Assembly: GCA_001792895.1 (NCBI GenBank) | Contig: MARA01000006.1 | Coordinates: forward strand, 1 to 64,000 | Origin: Lentinus brumalis | Taxonomy: Eukaryota; Basidiomycota; Agaricomycetes; Polyporales; Polyporaceae | DNA: 64,000 nt | Reading direction: 5' to 3' | In this document: piece by piece, positions 43,770 to 54,900 of the stretch | Position numbering within the stretch: position 1 is the stretch's first letter | Layout of the letters: every line of letters starts with the position of its first letter | Notes under the pieces: generated by a model | Databases searched by the model: none | Told to the model about the DNA's origin: nothing | What the model saw: only the letters and a program-made list of their open reading frames with translations | Program-made: the position numbers and the translations under genes

Positions 43770-45246
43770 TGACGTGCGTGAAAGTTACTTCAATAGAATA
43801 GCTTTCACCTGAGGCTCTCGGATCGGACAGGGATCGGAGTTCACCTCAGTCGTTTGTGTAGTTATGATGTTCAACCTGCAAAGGTAGGTAGAGATAAGGT
43901 GAGTCAATGATGAATAGCTCCTCGATGGAACTGCGACTGGGTCTATCGGAGACCCCGTATGTATGCTTGACTACTTCTGATATCGGATCGTACTTGACTT
44001 CACTTGGAGGATCACTCGGGATGCCTCAGTTCATAGACGTGCGGGCGTGCTTAGGACTCATAGACGTAGAGAGTAACGATGAGAGGACTGCTAGCTTCAC
44101 AGTGACTGACGAGCGTACTTGAGGGCACTCAACTTGAGAGTGGGAGGGAAAAACTCGTCCTCCAACCCTCAGAGGGTGGGGGCTTATATACTGTCTCTAC
44201 GGGAAATTTACAAATACTACCAAACAGTCACTAGTCTTATTGTCCTGGCTCAGACAATAGCAAGGGAACAATGACACATGAACAATGGAGGTGAGCACAA
44301 TCAAAGGAAGGACAATGCTGAGGAGACAATGGCGTGGGAGTAAGTCAAAAGAACAATAGAGAGATGAAAGTAGCACTATAGAGAAGTTGTCGAAGTCCGA
44401 GAAAGTTCTCAGAGACAATGAAAAAGTAACACAAACCTTCCAAGTTATTCACGGGCTTAGAGGGGCACAATAACATCCATGTGATAGTACAATCGAGTTT
44501 GATTGTACGCCAAGATAGACAATGAGACCATTCGCGTCAACCCAAGAAGTACATGCATAGCCTGCAGTCCCTGTTGTCGTACACGTTCAGTCAAGAAGAG
44601 CACCATTGTCCGTGTTGTTCCCCTCCTCGATGAGGTTTCCGTCTACGTCGTAACGTGGTCCTGTAGTCACGGTGCGTGCCACGTTAGGCACAAAGACGAT
44701 CGCGGAAGGGCTCTCCGACTCCCAACTCTCCCTACGTTCCTCCCTGGAGTCGAGGTCGAGGAAGCTGTTCTCCCATCGCAGCTCTAGGGTCTCCAGCTCG
44801 GCTATGATCGAGGCAAGTGTCTCCTCCTCGCTATCCTCGGTCTCGAAGACGGTGGTGGTCATTCGACAAGAGGGATGCGGTCTCGTCCGGCCAGTAGGCA
44901 AGAGCAGTATCGGCACGAGCAGGGCCCATCTCCCATTCCCTCGTGCGCGTGAGGTCCAGATCGAGGACGATCTCCGAGATGGCTGCTGAGATGACGGAGT
45001 CCTCCGAGGAGGTCTGGGTGTCGTCCTCGTACATGTCTCCGATGTGGATGGAGGGCGTGGGGGTCTCGACGTGTCGGGTGAGTCCAATGCTGTACTCGCT
45101 GTCGCGGTAGATGATACGAGGGGGCGCAGTTACCCTGATCAATACGGGGTTCGAACGAGTGACACGGTTGATTAGGCGCGGTTGTTGGTAGGCTTCAGTC
45201 GCGTGTACCATCCTGTAATAGTGTCAGTCATGTTCCGTGCGTGACA
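43770..45246 (-). repeat. Gypsy-A 3' LTR, 1,477 bp, contains an exon
   Basis: On the plus strand it opens TGACGTGCGTG and closes CGTGCGTGACA, so on the coding strand it is TG...CA. Matches the 5' LTR without indels. A TATATAAG box lies on the minus strand at about 44185-44192. The LTR head (U3) holds the second exon of ORF3 and, overlapping it, a 166-codon frame (44587-45087) of unknown status. Confidence 0.92.
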
Positions 45247-45817
45247 CCCGCCCCACAGTTTAGAATGCAACGTCCTCGTTGCCAACTGGGGCGTAGACTG
45301 AGTGGAGGGGTACTCACAAGAATGTCTCCCGCATCATATGACGTAGAACGAAAAACGGCGCGACTCTGCTTGCTCCGCGGAGGAGGTAGAAGTTGGTTCG
45401 GTTCAAGGGGACGTGCAGAATGGTCGGCATGAGAAGAAGTCCTCCTTCATCTTCAGAAGAGCCATCGCCGACCGCGCGCCATGCTTGGAAGCGAACGCAG
45501 TCTGCTCCTTCATCACGAACGAGGTCCACTCCGTCCATGATGATAGTCATGCCGGTGAAGTCGTAGCCACGTCTGGCGTCTTCAATATAGACCATGGAGT
45601 AGGGGCGAATGATGCCGCGAGGCTGATCCTGCGGCTCCACATACCATTCGTAAGAAGAGTAGATGTCTTGGTAACGGACAGGGCCAGAGGAAAGACGTTC
45701 TTCGTTCTCCGGTGTAAGAGTCTCGATCGGGGTCTGCGGAAACGTGATGTCGGTTTCAGGACCAAATACGGTCGCATAGATGAGAGAGGGGCTCGATGAA
45801 AAATGATGACGGGGCAT
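44831..45817 (-). CDS. Gypsy-A ORF3, spliced into the 3' LTR, unknown function
   Basis: Exon 1 45318-45817 (ATG 45817, MPRHHFSSSPSLIYATVFGP) ends in a GTGAGT donor. A 105-nt intron 45213-45317 ends CTATTACAG. Exon 2 45212-44831 lies wholly inside the 3' LTR and continues MVHATEAYQQPRLINRVTRS to TAG. The split codon (TT/G) keeps phase. The product is about 293 residues, with tyrosine- and aromatic-rich exon 1 (YQDIYSSYEWYVEPQDQPRG, TIIMDGVDL) and an acidic Ser-rich exon 2 (DMYEDDTQTSSEDSVISAA). No transmembrane segment or known domain is seen, so it is not a typical envelope. The intron spans the polypurine tract and the LTR edge. Known family: none recognised. Confidence 0.55.
45247..45258 (-). 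promoter_or_regulatory. Gypsy-A polypurine tract
   Basis: On the minus strand a GTGGGGCGGG run immediately precedes the 3' LTR (TGTCACGC...), the expected place for plus-strand priming. It lies within the proposed ORF3 intron. Confidence 0.6.
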
Positions 45818-45938
45818 AGTTGCTAGGTTGCGGGCTGCGTGTTACAATCAACAGTGTACGCGTGAATGCTGAAGTCGGGGGAATTAGGAACGTGGGGAAG
45901 TTTCCTGAGTCTCGAAGAGACCCCCAACGTTCAGGCGT

Positions 45939-48900
45939 CTAAGGAAGCCATTCATCTTCGGAATCTTCCGAACTCATCATCGAGTCTCTACTTAGTCCTT
46001 GATTGTCTCTGTTGATGTCGGAGTCTGAATCTGTATCGCTCAGATTGTCAAGAAGGTTCCGTGCAGACCGGGGATGGTATGGAAGAAGCCGAAAGCTTGC
46101 GAAGCTTTGTCGCATGTGGGTCCCGTCAAGCTCTTTCAAGACATAGGTCCCTGCTTTGGTTTGGCGGTGTACCATGTATGGTCCGGAGTACCGGGGTGCA
46201 TACTTCGCATCTAGCCCTGCATCTCGTGCAGTGTTGCGAATGAGGACTAGAGATCCTTGTCTGATTGGAACTCTACGAAGTCTATGCTGAAATCGTTTTT
46301 CAAATTGCGCTTTTGATGCCAGTCGCGAGCGGAGTATTGCCTCACTAGCCTTTTCTAGATCGGCTGGTCGTTTATCTAATTGACGCATTCTCAGTGTCAA
46401 CAGATCAGTAGAGGAAAGTCCGGCCCGATAACCGCTTATCATGAACGTGGCTTCCGTTAAGTCGAAGGGCAGGATTGGGTGCATTCCATGGAGTAAATAA
46501 AATGGACTGAAACCAGTTGAGCGTCTTGTGGTTACTCGATCTGCAAAGAAAGCAAGGGGTACCTTTTCTGGCCATCTTTTTGGTTGATCTTTGCAATCTT
46601 TGAGAATTGCTTGTCGTATGGTAAAGTGTCCTTGCTCTACGACACCCGAGGCATGCTTGTTATACGGAGTGATTTTGACCTGAGGAATGCCATATCTTTT
46701 TAGTAGCTTTTTAGTGGCTCCTGTAAATTCAGCTCCATTATCAGTGACAATTTCAGCAATATGTCCGTAACGGCATATGATCTGTTCCCAGAGGAATTTG
46801 GCTATGTTTCGGGAAGTTAACTGTCTGAGTGCTCGTCCTTCTGCTGCGTGTGATAAGTCATCGCGGGCTGCTACCAGATAACGATATCCTCCAGCCTTGG
46901 GCATAAACATGACATCGGCGTATATCTGTGTGAAAATGGTGACAGGAATTCGTATCGTGGGCGGGACTTCAACTTTTTTCGTGCTCCAGATCTGGCATTC
47001 GTGGCATGAGCTGACGTGGTGTTTCACGTCCTGGAACATATGAGGCCAATAGAACCTGTCTCGAAGATGATAGAAGACTCCATATGTCCCGCGATGTCCC
47101 AATTTCTCATGCGCATATTTCAAAATTTGATATCTCCTTTCCGGCTTGAGTACCACCAGTAACGGACAACCATTGGTGCGTTTTTTGAACATTTTATTGT
47201 TTTCGAGGTAGAAGTGTGATGCTCGTTGCATGAATCGTTTTTTTGCTTGAGTCGTACTGAATGATGGTGTCTTTAGGGCCATAAGGAAGTAGCGTATCTG
47301 AGTCAGTATTTCTTCATGCTTGTTAGGCCCTGTCTGATACGACGGCAGATCATATATGCGGTCAGGTTCCTTCATGATAACTGAAAAAAATGTGGTGTCA
47401 TCCAGCCATTTCTCCATTTCTTCTGTCTGTTTTCGTTCCTCATCAGTGGGTGGTCTGCGAGAGAGAGCATCTGGGCCCCGATGCTTGTCAGCGGGAATAT
47501 GGCGTAGCTCAAAATCGAATAATAGGATCCCCTGTATCCATCGATTTATAGTGGCGTTAGGCTGTAGATCAGGATTATTGAGCATGTCTTTTATGTATTT
47601 TGCGTCGACCTCCAGAATCAGGTGTTTGATACCGATGAGGTACAATCTCCAATGACGCAAGGCTCGGAAGCATCCATAAAGTTCCAATTTGGGTTGACTA
47701 TACCGCGACTCGCGGTCATTGAAAGGAAGAGACCCATAGCGTGCAGGTCTGCGCTTTCCCTGTTCATTGTCTTGGGAGAGGATGAAACCTACCGCGATGA
47801 TGCTGGAGTCTACTGACATATAGACTGGTCGGTCTGAGGCGTAATCAATAGGATGAAGAGCGGGAGCTGAGGATATGAGAGTCTTCAATGTCTGAAATGC
47901 ATCCTCCCGTCGCTCATCCCATATGAACTCGGTGTCCTTTCGGACAAGTTCTGTAAGGGGTCGTGCAATTTCGGAGTACCCTTTGACCCATATACGGACG
48001 GTCCCGCACAGTCCCAGAAATCCACGGACATCCTTTACGTTCCGGAGCTGAGGCCACTTTAACACTTTCTCAACCTTAGCATCCTCAGGGGTCCTTCCTT
48101 CGAGGCTGCACTTTTGTCCGACAATGACTACATCTGGTTTGCACATTTGAATTTTCTTGGCTGAAATCGTGGCTCCTGCATGACCTAGTCGGTGCAGAAT
48201 TCGGTGAACGTCTAGTGCATGTTCCCATATATATCTCCGGATCCCAGGATTTTCCTTGAGTGTCTTAGGTCTCCCGTATTCATCAGGATAACAGGTTTTG
48301 GGTCCTTTGATTGGAAGGTCATCAATGAAAATATTGGCAGTATGCGGGATTTCGTGTTGCAGAATGAATGACATACAATTCTGGAACTCTGCTGGGGAGT
48401 TTGTGTATCCTTGCGGCATGCAGGTCAGGCGTAAAAGTCCTAGCGGTGTCATAAATGCAGTAAGGTCGCGACTTCGTGGGTGTACAATACGCGCATCGTA
48501 TCCCGAGTAGAGGTCGAAGACCGTGTAGCACTGATAGCCAGCGAATGGTTCGACAAAATCATCCATGATAGGTGGGGATCCTGCATCACGTATACTAACC
48601 CTGTTTAATGGTTGAAGGTCATGAACGAGTCGGAGGTCTCCATTCTTCTTCAGCACGCAGAAGTATCTTGATCGGTACAATGACTGACTTGGCTCGTAAA
48701 CTCCAGCCGCCATCCTGTCTTTCAGAATTTTTATGACTTTATCTTTGATCCCAGGGGCTATAGGAATGTTCGCTTCTTTCCAAGCTGCGTGCGGCACTAC
48801 GGGCATGATGTACGGAGAGAAGTAGTCATCCCGCAGCGTACCTCGGTCGCTGTCCTGAAATGCCACCGCTTTTTCATTCAGCTTTAGTATATGCAGGAAG

Positions 48901-49826
48901 AGTTTCTCCTCTTCAGGCCATAGATAGCCATCTTTATTGAGAGCTATTTTCTCTATGCGTTCCTCCGTCAATTTCATAGTCGGAATGAAGTCAGGAATGA
49001 TTGGCGAGAGTTCAGGAAGTGATGCAAGAGGGTCCTCTGGGAACTGACGTATGACTCGTGATTCCTCTGGCATAGTCCCTGCGACAGGCTTGACTTTTTT
49101 ATCCACACGCTTGTAAGCCGTGTGTACATATGGGTCCTCTTTCCGCGTCTCCGTGGGCTCGATCACTGCGTAAAACAATGCCAAACAAGGCTGCTCCTCG
49201 GCCTGACTTGCTGCGGACACTGCCACGGATCGTGTCATCGGGTTAGGGGTACTCCGAGGACATCGGTCCTCCCATCCCATGCCAAAAGAAACGCTGACCT
49301 CAGCATAACGTGGTGCAAATGCGATATGTCGCACTTGTAGTAATAAGATGTCGAGGATATAGTGAGAAGGCTTGATATGGTCATATGTCAGGGAGTCATG
49401 CGTCAACGGACTCTTATGTACTACAAGACGGAAGGAGTAAGAGTATGCTCGTCCATAGTCAATATGCAAGAAGCTTCTATATACAAGAGACATGATATGT
49501 GTAATGGTAATGCAAGATGATCGACGTGCCCAGTCAGATGACACGGTAAGGAGGGGTTTATGGAGTAAAGTAGCCCAATACGACAAGATGAGTCGGAGAA
49601 CAGTGGAAGGGTAATCAAGACGACGGTAAGGGAGGTCATAGCACAGAGATCTGTCCAAAAGAAGTACGACATACATGACGGTAAGTCCAAAATGGTAACG
49701 CCAAGCCAGAGACGAAGTCACTAGACATATAAACATACGTGTCAGTTTCAATAACTGGGTGATAGAAAGGGGACGTACGTCAACCAGATCGAAAGATCTC
49801 AAACTCATCCCAGAAAAAACTCGCAC
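45939..49826 (-). CDS. Gypsy-A Pol: reverse transcriptase, RNase H, integrase
   Basis: An uninterrupted 1,295-codon frame ending EDSEDEWLP at 45939. Residues 1-182 are hydrophobic and unlike Pol, so translation may begin near Met183 (49280) or after splicing. RT spans about 350-560: VLKKNGDLRLVHDLQPLNRV, CYTVFDLYSGYDARI and the active site NIFIDDLPIKG (FxDD at ~500). RNase H about 660-790 (VYMSVDSSIIAVGFILSQ). Integrase has the HHCC finger (HEKLGHRG...CHECQIW) and the DDE acids in YADVMFMPK, VTDNGAEFTG and GVVEQGHFTI. The end is an acidic Ser-rich tail without a chromodomain. Protease is encoded in the upstream ORF instead. All catalytic residues are present, so it may be active. Confidence 0.85.
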   Translation of the reverse strand: MRVFSGMSLRSFDLVDVRPLSITQLLKLTRMFICLVTSSLAWRYHFGLTVMYVVLLLDRSLCYDLPYRRLDYPSTVLRLILSYWATLLHKPLLTVSSDWARRSSCITITHIMSLVYRSFLHIDYGRAYSYSFRLVVHKSPLTHDSLTYDHIKPSHYILDILLLQVRHIAFAPRYAEVSVSFGMGWEDRCPRSTPNPMTRSVAVSAASQAEEQPCLALFYAVIEPTETRKEDPYVHTAYKRVDKKVKPVAGTMPEESRVIRQFPEDPLASLPELSPIIPDFIPTMKLTEERIEKIALNKDGYLWPEEEKLFLHILKLNEKAVAFQDSDRGTLRDDYFSPYIMPVVPHAAWKEANIPIAPGIKDKVIKILKDRMAAGVYEPSQSLYRSRYFCVLKKNGDLRLVHDLQPLNRVSIRDAGSPPIMDDFVEPFAGYQCYTVFDLYSGYDARIVHPRSRDLTAFMTPLGLLRLTCMPQGYTNSPAEFQNCMSFILQHEIPHTANIFIDDLPIKGPKTCYPDEYGRPKTLKENPGIRRYIWEHALDVHRILHRLGHAGATISAKKIQMCKPDVVIVGQKCSLEGRTPEDAKVEKVLKWPQLRNVKDVRGFLGLCGTVRIWVKGYSEIARPLTELVRKDTEFIWDERREDAFQTLKTLISSAPALHPIDYASDRPVYMSVDSSIIAVGFILSQDNEQGKRRPARYGSLPFNDRESRYSQPKLELYGCFRALRHWRLYLIGIKHLILEVDAKYIKDMLNNPDLQPNATINRWIQGILLFDFELRHIPADKHRGPDALSRRPPTDEERKQTEEMEKWLDDTTFFSVIMKEPDRIYDLPSYQTGPNKHEEILTQIRYFLMALKTPSFSTTQAKKRFMQRASHFYLENNKMFKKRTNGCPLLVVLKPERRYQILKYAHEKLGHRGTYGVFYHLRDRFYWPHMFQDVKHHVSSCHECQIWSTKKVEVPPTIRIPVTIFTQIYADVMFMPKAGGYRYLVAARDDLSHAAEGRALRQLTSRNIAKFLWEQIICRYGHIAEIVTDNGAEFTGATKKLLKRYGIPQVKITPYNKHASGVVEQGHFTIRQAILKDCKDQPKRWPEKVPLAFFADRVTTRRSTGFSPFYLLHGMHPILPFDLTEATFMISGYRAGLSSTDLLTLRMRQLDKRPADLEKASEAILRSRLASKAQFEKRFQHRLRRVPIRQGSLVLIRNTARDAGLDAKYAPRYSGPYMVHRQTKAGTYVLKELDGTHMRQSFASFRLLPYHPRSARNLLDNLSDTDSDSDINRDNQGLSRDSMMSSEDSEDEWLP

Positions 49827-52800
49827 ATGTCGTCGGTCGCGTCCTGCATCGCGTCGAGCAGGACGCGCTCGACGAAGTCGCGGACTGCGCCGCCGTGAAA
49901 AAGCCGGTCGTACTTAGGGAACACCATGGGTGGACCCATGGGTGGCAGGACCTTGACCCACACCCATACCCATGATTTACCCATACCCACGGCCATGGGT
50001 ATGGGTTGGCTGTGGGTTAGGGTAAACCCATGGGTGTCTTGGGGTTTGGACCACATCTGGAGCTTGTTATTGATATTGACAAGTGCTAGAGGGGTGTTCT
50101 CATGGTTTTTTATCCATTCATATCATGTAAACAAGTATAACATGCATTGGGGGCCTACATCAGTCAAAATACATCCATGATAAAGGGTGCTACCCATACC
50201 CATGTGGGTAAGGGTATGCGTGTGGGTTGTAGGTTTCATACCCACACCCACACCCATGGCCAAAACCCACAGACACCCACGTGGGTTTGGCATACCCATG
50301 ACTTTCCCTAGTCGTACTCGTCCTGCTGCTGCTGGTTAAGACGCACAGGTTCCGGTGTCGTAGCGGGTGTGGATGGTGTGATGGGGCGTGATACGGTGTA
50401 GTCGGGAGAGTCGCAAGAGAGAAGGACGTTGTCGAGGGCTGGAGTAGAGTAGTCGTCGTTGTCGTCATAGATGCCTGTGTCCGCTGGTGTGTAATCGCTG
50501 AGCTCCGAAGGTACAGCGTAGAAGGAGAGGAGGAGAGGAGGCAGTGGGTGGAACGTGGTGGTGGGAGGGAGACAGAGAGAATGATCGTTCACGCTCGCAT
50601 CGTGCAAGAGGAGAGGGACTTGCATTGCGTGCGCGTCAGATGGACGGTCAGGCTCGTTCTTGACATGTGGTTCCGTACGCTCGAGATCGCGCCGAGATCG
50701 CTTGACGGACGGCTGGCCGATGGAGTTGTCCTGGTGCTCCTGCCACCGCTCTTGTTCGATCTCGAGATGATTGCGCTTCATGGGTATGTGCTCAACGGGC
50801 GTATGGTCGCCGGGCGTGCATCTCCCGGCCTCGAGATCGTCGTACAGGCGATCGAGATCTTCGCTCTTGAGCAGCGGCTCGTCGAGCTCGTATTCAGGAT
50901 TGTCGCCTGTCGCGGAGTTGTCGAGGACGCGCTCGCAGGCGTCTTGGAATGTGAGAATGGGGGACGCATCGTGTAAGGAGATCGGGATGGGTGCGAAAAT
51001 AAGAGGAGGCGAAGGTGGAGGTACGAGACGGGGAAGGATTTGAGAAGAAGTAGCGTAGTGGGTCGTAGAAGAAGGGAGAAAGGGACGCGCAGGTAGGGAT
51101 GCGAGATGCGAAGGAGTTAAAGTCGAGGGAGGGAATCCGTGTCGGGATGGGTGATCGTCGGGGCAAAAACGGTCGATGCAATCGGCGATGGTAATCGCGG
51201 AGTTGGGGGAAAGGTTGTCGTAGAAGCCGGGGTGCTGCGCGACGAGTTCGGTGTACCGCGCTCGAATGCGCTCGTTGTTAACGTCGGGTACGTCTTCCGG
51301 GAGAGGTGCTGCGGTCAACAGCCTATACTCGGGGCTGTTGACGACGCTACGGTCGTTCGTAGAAGGGTCAGTTGTGATTTCAACTTGTACTGGCTGGGGT
51401 GCGTACCGCTCCCATTCGTCCTCTGCGTCGCTGTTACTCCCACTTCCCTCGTCGTCTCGAGCCGTCGCGAATAGCAGCGACGCAGGCGGCAATTGGTCGC
51501 GATTCGTGTCGCTGGTTTTGTGTGCATAGTCGGAGGGCGTGTCTTCTTGGTGGGTCGTGCTTCCGTGAACGTCGCTCCACGTCGGAGAGGGTGTGCTGAG
51601 AGGCGAGTAAGAAGTAGAGGCTAGAAGCTCGAGGTTGGGAATGAAGAAGGGTGTCGCGTCGCGCGGCGCGATATGTTTAGCGCTCAGCGTGGGAACTCGA
51701 AAGTCTGCCGCGATGGCGTCGTGGCGGAGCTCGTTCAAGTGCGCCGTAGGATAGATTCGAATGTACGCGGGCCTTGGGACGAGAAGGGAAGGGTTCCCGG
51801 TTCGCGAGAGGAGTCGAGGAGCGTGCCGGTAAGCAGGATCGCGGGGACGTACCAGTCCTGGTACGGGTGCCCATCGTGCTCCCCGTAAGAGCACGGGAAC
51901 GCGATCTGCGGCTCGATCGTCGCCGTGTAGCGGAACTCGGTCGGTGTTGCGTCGGCCTGCGACATCGCGGAGTCGGTTGAGCAGTAGTACGAGTGCGGGG
52001 ATGATGTAGAGTCAGTCGAGGAGGGACCGTCGGGCTCGGGAATAGTAAAATAGCTATCGGCGGGGAGTTGTCGGGCTCTACCATCATTTCGAGCTCAGGG
52101 ACATCTATAAAAGGGTTTTTGAACAATAAGTAGGTCCCGTCTTTTTGTTCGTCAATAGATATTTGATTGTCTCGCTGCCATGGTCGACCTAGAAGCAGAT
52201 CGAAGGACACATTGTCGGCCACATATAGATTAGCCCATGTCCGGGCCGCTCCGCAAGTTAATTCTACGTTCTTTATCAACCCGCTCAGTTTGCCTTCGCT
52301 GTTGTTTGCTGCTACCATCCCGACTTGTTCTGATTTGTCGTAGGGTCTCGGGATGCTTGTCTTCCATACTCTTCGGCTCACTATATTCATCATGGATCCT
52401 GTATCGACTATAGCATCGATTGGATTCCCATCGCATTGCACTGTTATTCGAATTAGAGGTCGTTTAGTCTTCGTATAAATCACCGCAGTAGAGAGAAATT
52501 CGGTGTGGTTAACCTCCGTTTGTGGCTGTGTCGCGCGTTTAGCTCGGATAACCTCCTGTAAATGTTGCGAAACGTCCTTTGAGGATCCGATGACCTCTCC
52601 TACTGACATTGTTATGGGCGTATTGAGGATACGGTCCAAAATCGTCAGTGGCTGCACGTGTTTTGCCACTTCTGACTGGATGGGTACGCGTTTTGCAGGC
52701 TTTTCGGTAGGCGCCTTACTTGTGTGTGGTCTGTTTGGCTGTATGTCATCTATCACAATGTCCTCATCTTTGTCAGGGTCAAATGTAGGTTTGCCATGGA

Positions 52801-54262
52801 CTTCCTTAGGTATTATCGCGGGTCCGGGACCCTGTGTATGTCCACTTCCTGAAGCCTGCGATCTGTCAGCAACCTTACCTTTAGCCCATGCGGGCTTGGG
52901 TGGCATCTGGACTCCATCGAACTTGACCTTTCGGTGATCCTTGGTCTGCTTCTGAGTACGTTCTGCGGGAAAAACTAAATTTGGTGAGTCAGAATCACAA
53001 TCACTGTGGTCTGTGGCCTCCTCGACTTCTACGATATGGGCAGTGAGTGCGATATAATTTGACTGTCCGGATATTCGTTGAGCAGCATGGACGAATGTCT
53101 CGTCTCGTTGCCGCTGAATCAGAGACCCGTCTGCAAAGGTGAGTTTGTTATTGTTGTCCCGCTTCAGGATGCCCTTTGTCACCAGTTCATTGATTTTTGG
53201 ACAGAAGTTCATACCGTGTCCTTGCTCGCCACATCCGTAACAACCCAAAGGTCGTATTCCCGAGTTCTGAGAAAATATTGGAGGAGCAGTATATGATGGT
53301 TTGACTGCCTCTTTGGGTCCTCGAATGACTTGCGCAATGTCTTTGTCCAGCTTGAACCCTCGAAAGTATAATGCCGCATAAGCAGGGTCATCAATGGACA
53401 TGTTTTGAAGTCTGCGAATAATGTCCTCGACTTCACTAGTGTCTCTAGATGGCTGGGTATCAGTTTGCTTTGGAGGAAGTGGGTCTGACCTCTCCTTGTG
53501 TCTAGCCTTGTCTTTGACTTTACTAGACTTCTTAGGTGTCTTCTTCTCTTCATGTCTAGAAGGTTTAGTCTGATGATCAGAGTCTGAGTCATGGTTATCA
53601 TCTGACTCCTCATCTTCTGTTGTCTCGAAAGAAGTGTCTTCATCAGATCCATTGTCTCCTTCCGAGTCGGAGTCTCCTGCATCAAAACGGTTTCTCCCAA
53701 ACATGGTCTCCACGATTGCCGTGAGGTTGTCGACATCGAAGGGTGTGGTCATGTCATGATTAGGATGTGCTCGGAGGTATAATGTCTCTATCCGTGGGCG
53801 TAGCGATCGTGGTATCCCCTTCCAAAAGTATTTGTTGTAAGCTGCTGTGTCAATGACATTATGCTTTTTTAACCATCCAGCAATCCTTTGAAATTCTCGA
53901 AGATATGTCTTGAATTTTGCAATTGAAGTAAGATCCTTGTGTCTTGCTTTCCGTAACAGAATATGGAGGTCCTTTTCTTTATAACGTTTTTCAAATCTAT
54001 CAGCATCATATAAACGTTTAACTGTAGTTTCAAGGTTAGCATATGTCATTGTGTTGAGATCATAAGTCTCCAGAACTGCCTTTACTGAGCTACTGCAGTA
54101 GCGCAGAAGATATTTGCATTTGTCTGCATTTGTAGTGACCTGTTTCAACGTGCAGAGAGCTCCATAATCGTCCAGGAAATCTTGTACCTTAAGAGGGTCA
54201 CCTTTGAAAGTCTTTGGAGCTGACTTGGTGCCTGCCCTAGGCATTTCAAGTGGCGTGGTCAT
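49805..54262 (-). CDS. Gypsy-A Gag-protease with long C-terminal extension, interrupted by a MITE
   Basis: First in-frame ATG at 54262 (MTTPLEMPRAGTKSAPKTFK). Gag core (FKGDPLKVQDFLDDYGALCT to LTAIVETMFGRNRF), acidic/basic linker, CCHC knuckle GCYGCGEQGHGMNFC, then an aspartic protease (IDAIVDTGSMMNIVSRRVW, NVSFDLLLGRPWQRD). The frame then shifts near 52062 and near 51775, each fitting one missing base, and continues through MSQADATPTEFRYTATIEPQ, DWYVPAILLTGTLLDS and YIRIYPTAHLNELRHDAI. The extension (~700 residues) is Pro/Ser/Asp-rich and unrecognised. A MITE (49915-50310) splits the end; its first bases supply a TAG. Without it the frame rejoins (RLFHGGAVRDFVERVLL) to TGA 49805. The open frame extends upstream across the Gypsy-B site but with no ATG. 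Confidence 0.75.
49915..50310. mobile_element. 396-bp ACCCATGGGT-rich hAT-type MITE, TSD GTCGTACT
   Basis: Perfect 8-bp TSD GTCGTACT (49907-49914, 50311-50318). Termini TAGGGAACACCATGGGTGG and, reverse-complemented, TAGGGAAAGTCATGGGTATG are imperfect inverted repeats. Subterminal zones are built from CCCATGGGT/CCCACACCCATACCC units; the centre is AT-rich. Related to the fragment at 28594-28826. It lies in the 3' part of the Gypsy-A first ORF. Confidence 0.92.
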
Positions 54263-54361
54263 TGTATTGATTGTGAACGGGATAGGGACTGTAGGTGTAG
54301 CCTTTACAATGGGAGTGTTTGAAGGGTTTGATTGAGATGATTGAGTCCTCGGAGGACTTGA

Positions 54362-54858
54362 TATAACAGTAAGCCCAAATACAATACTCACTAGTTATGA
54401 AATATAAGTGTGGGGAAAAGGTGAGGGCTTGTTAGGCCAAAGTTGTTAGATGGGTTAGACAATAAGTGGATAAGTCTGAGGGTGCCGGCCTCAGACTGGT
54501 GGTTTATATACATGTAGCCCCAGCCCCCCTGGGACTGGGGAAGACCCCTGGTACTCTATGTTACTAAGCTAATCACATGACCAGCTGAGTAAGGCTGAGT
54601 CATGTGTGCTGAGGTAGCCCTATTACTCAGCAAGTAACTGACCAATAGCGTGCACTACATTACTAGGCAACTATCTAGAAGGTTCTAGGACCAAGGTCCT
54701 AGAAGGATCTGGACCAATGATGTAATAGATATCCCTAAAGAAGATAAAAAGCGATCATAAACATCGATAAATGATGATAACTACTGATAACTCCAGATAA
54801 CTAATGATAAGCCCACTTATCCACCGGATAAGCGCTAGAAAGGTCACGTTTTGTGACA
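54362..54858 (-). repeat. Gypsy-B 3' LTR, 497 bp
   Basis: Coding-strand ends TGTCACAAAACG...CTGTTATA. Identical to the 5' LTR except for one extra A (AAA versus AA) and one extra C (CCC versus CC). Confidence 0.93.
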
Positions 54859-54900
54859 GTACCCCCACTTCTAGTTCGAGCTCCGATGAGAAGAGCGAAG

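Noticed and set aside
43770..44490. A ~700-bp LTR ending at CCATGTGATA
   Set aside because: The two copies stay homologous to 45246 and 63528 with TG...CA ends and a CTAC duplication, so the LTR is 1,477 bp.
44587..45087. Independent gene for the 166-codon LTR frame
   Set aside because: It overlaps ORF3 exon 2 in another phase, begins inside the LTR and has no promoter or splice evidence; kept only as a finding.
45314..45817. Retroviral-type envelope gene
   Set aside because: Position after pol fits, but no signal peptide, transmembrane helix or cysteine pattern is visible.
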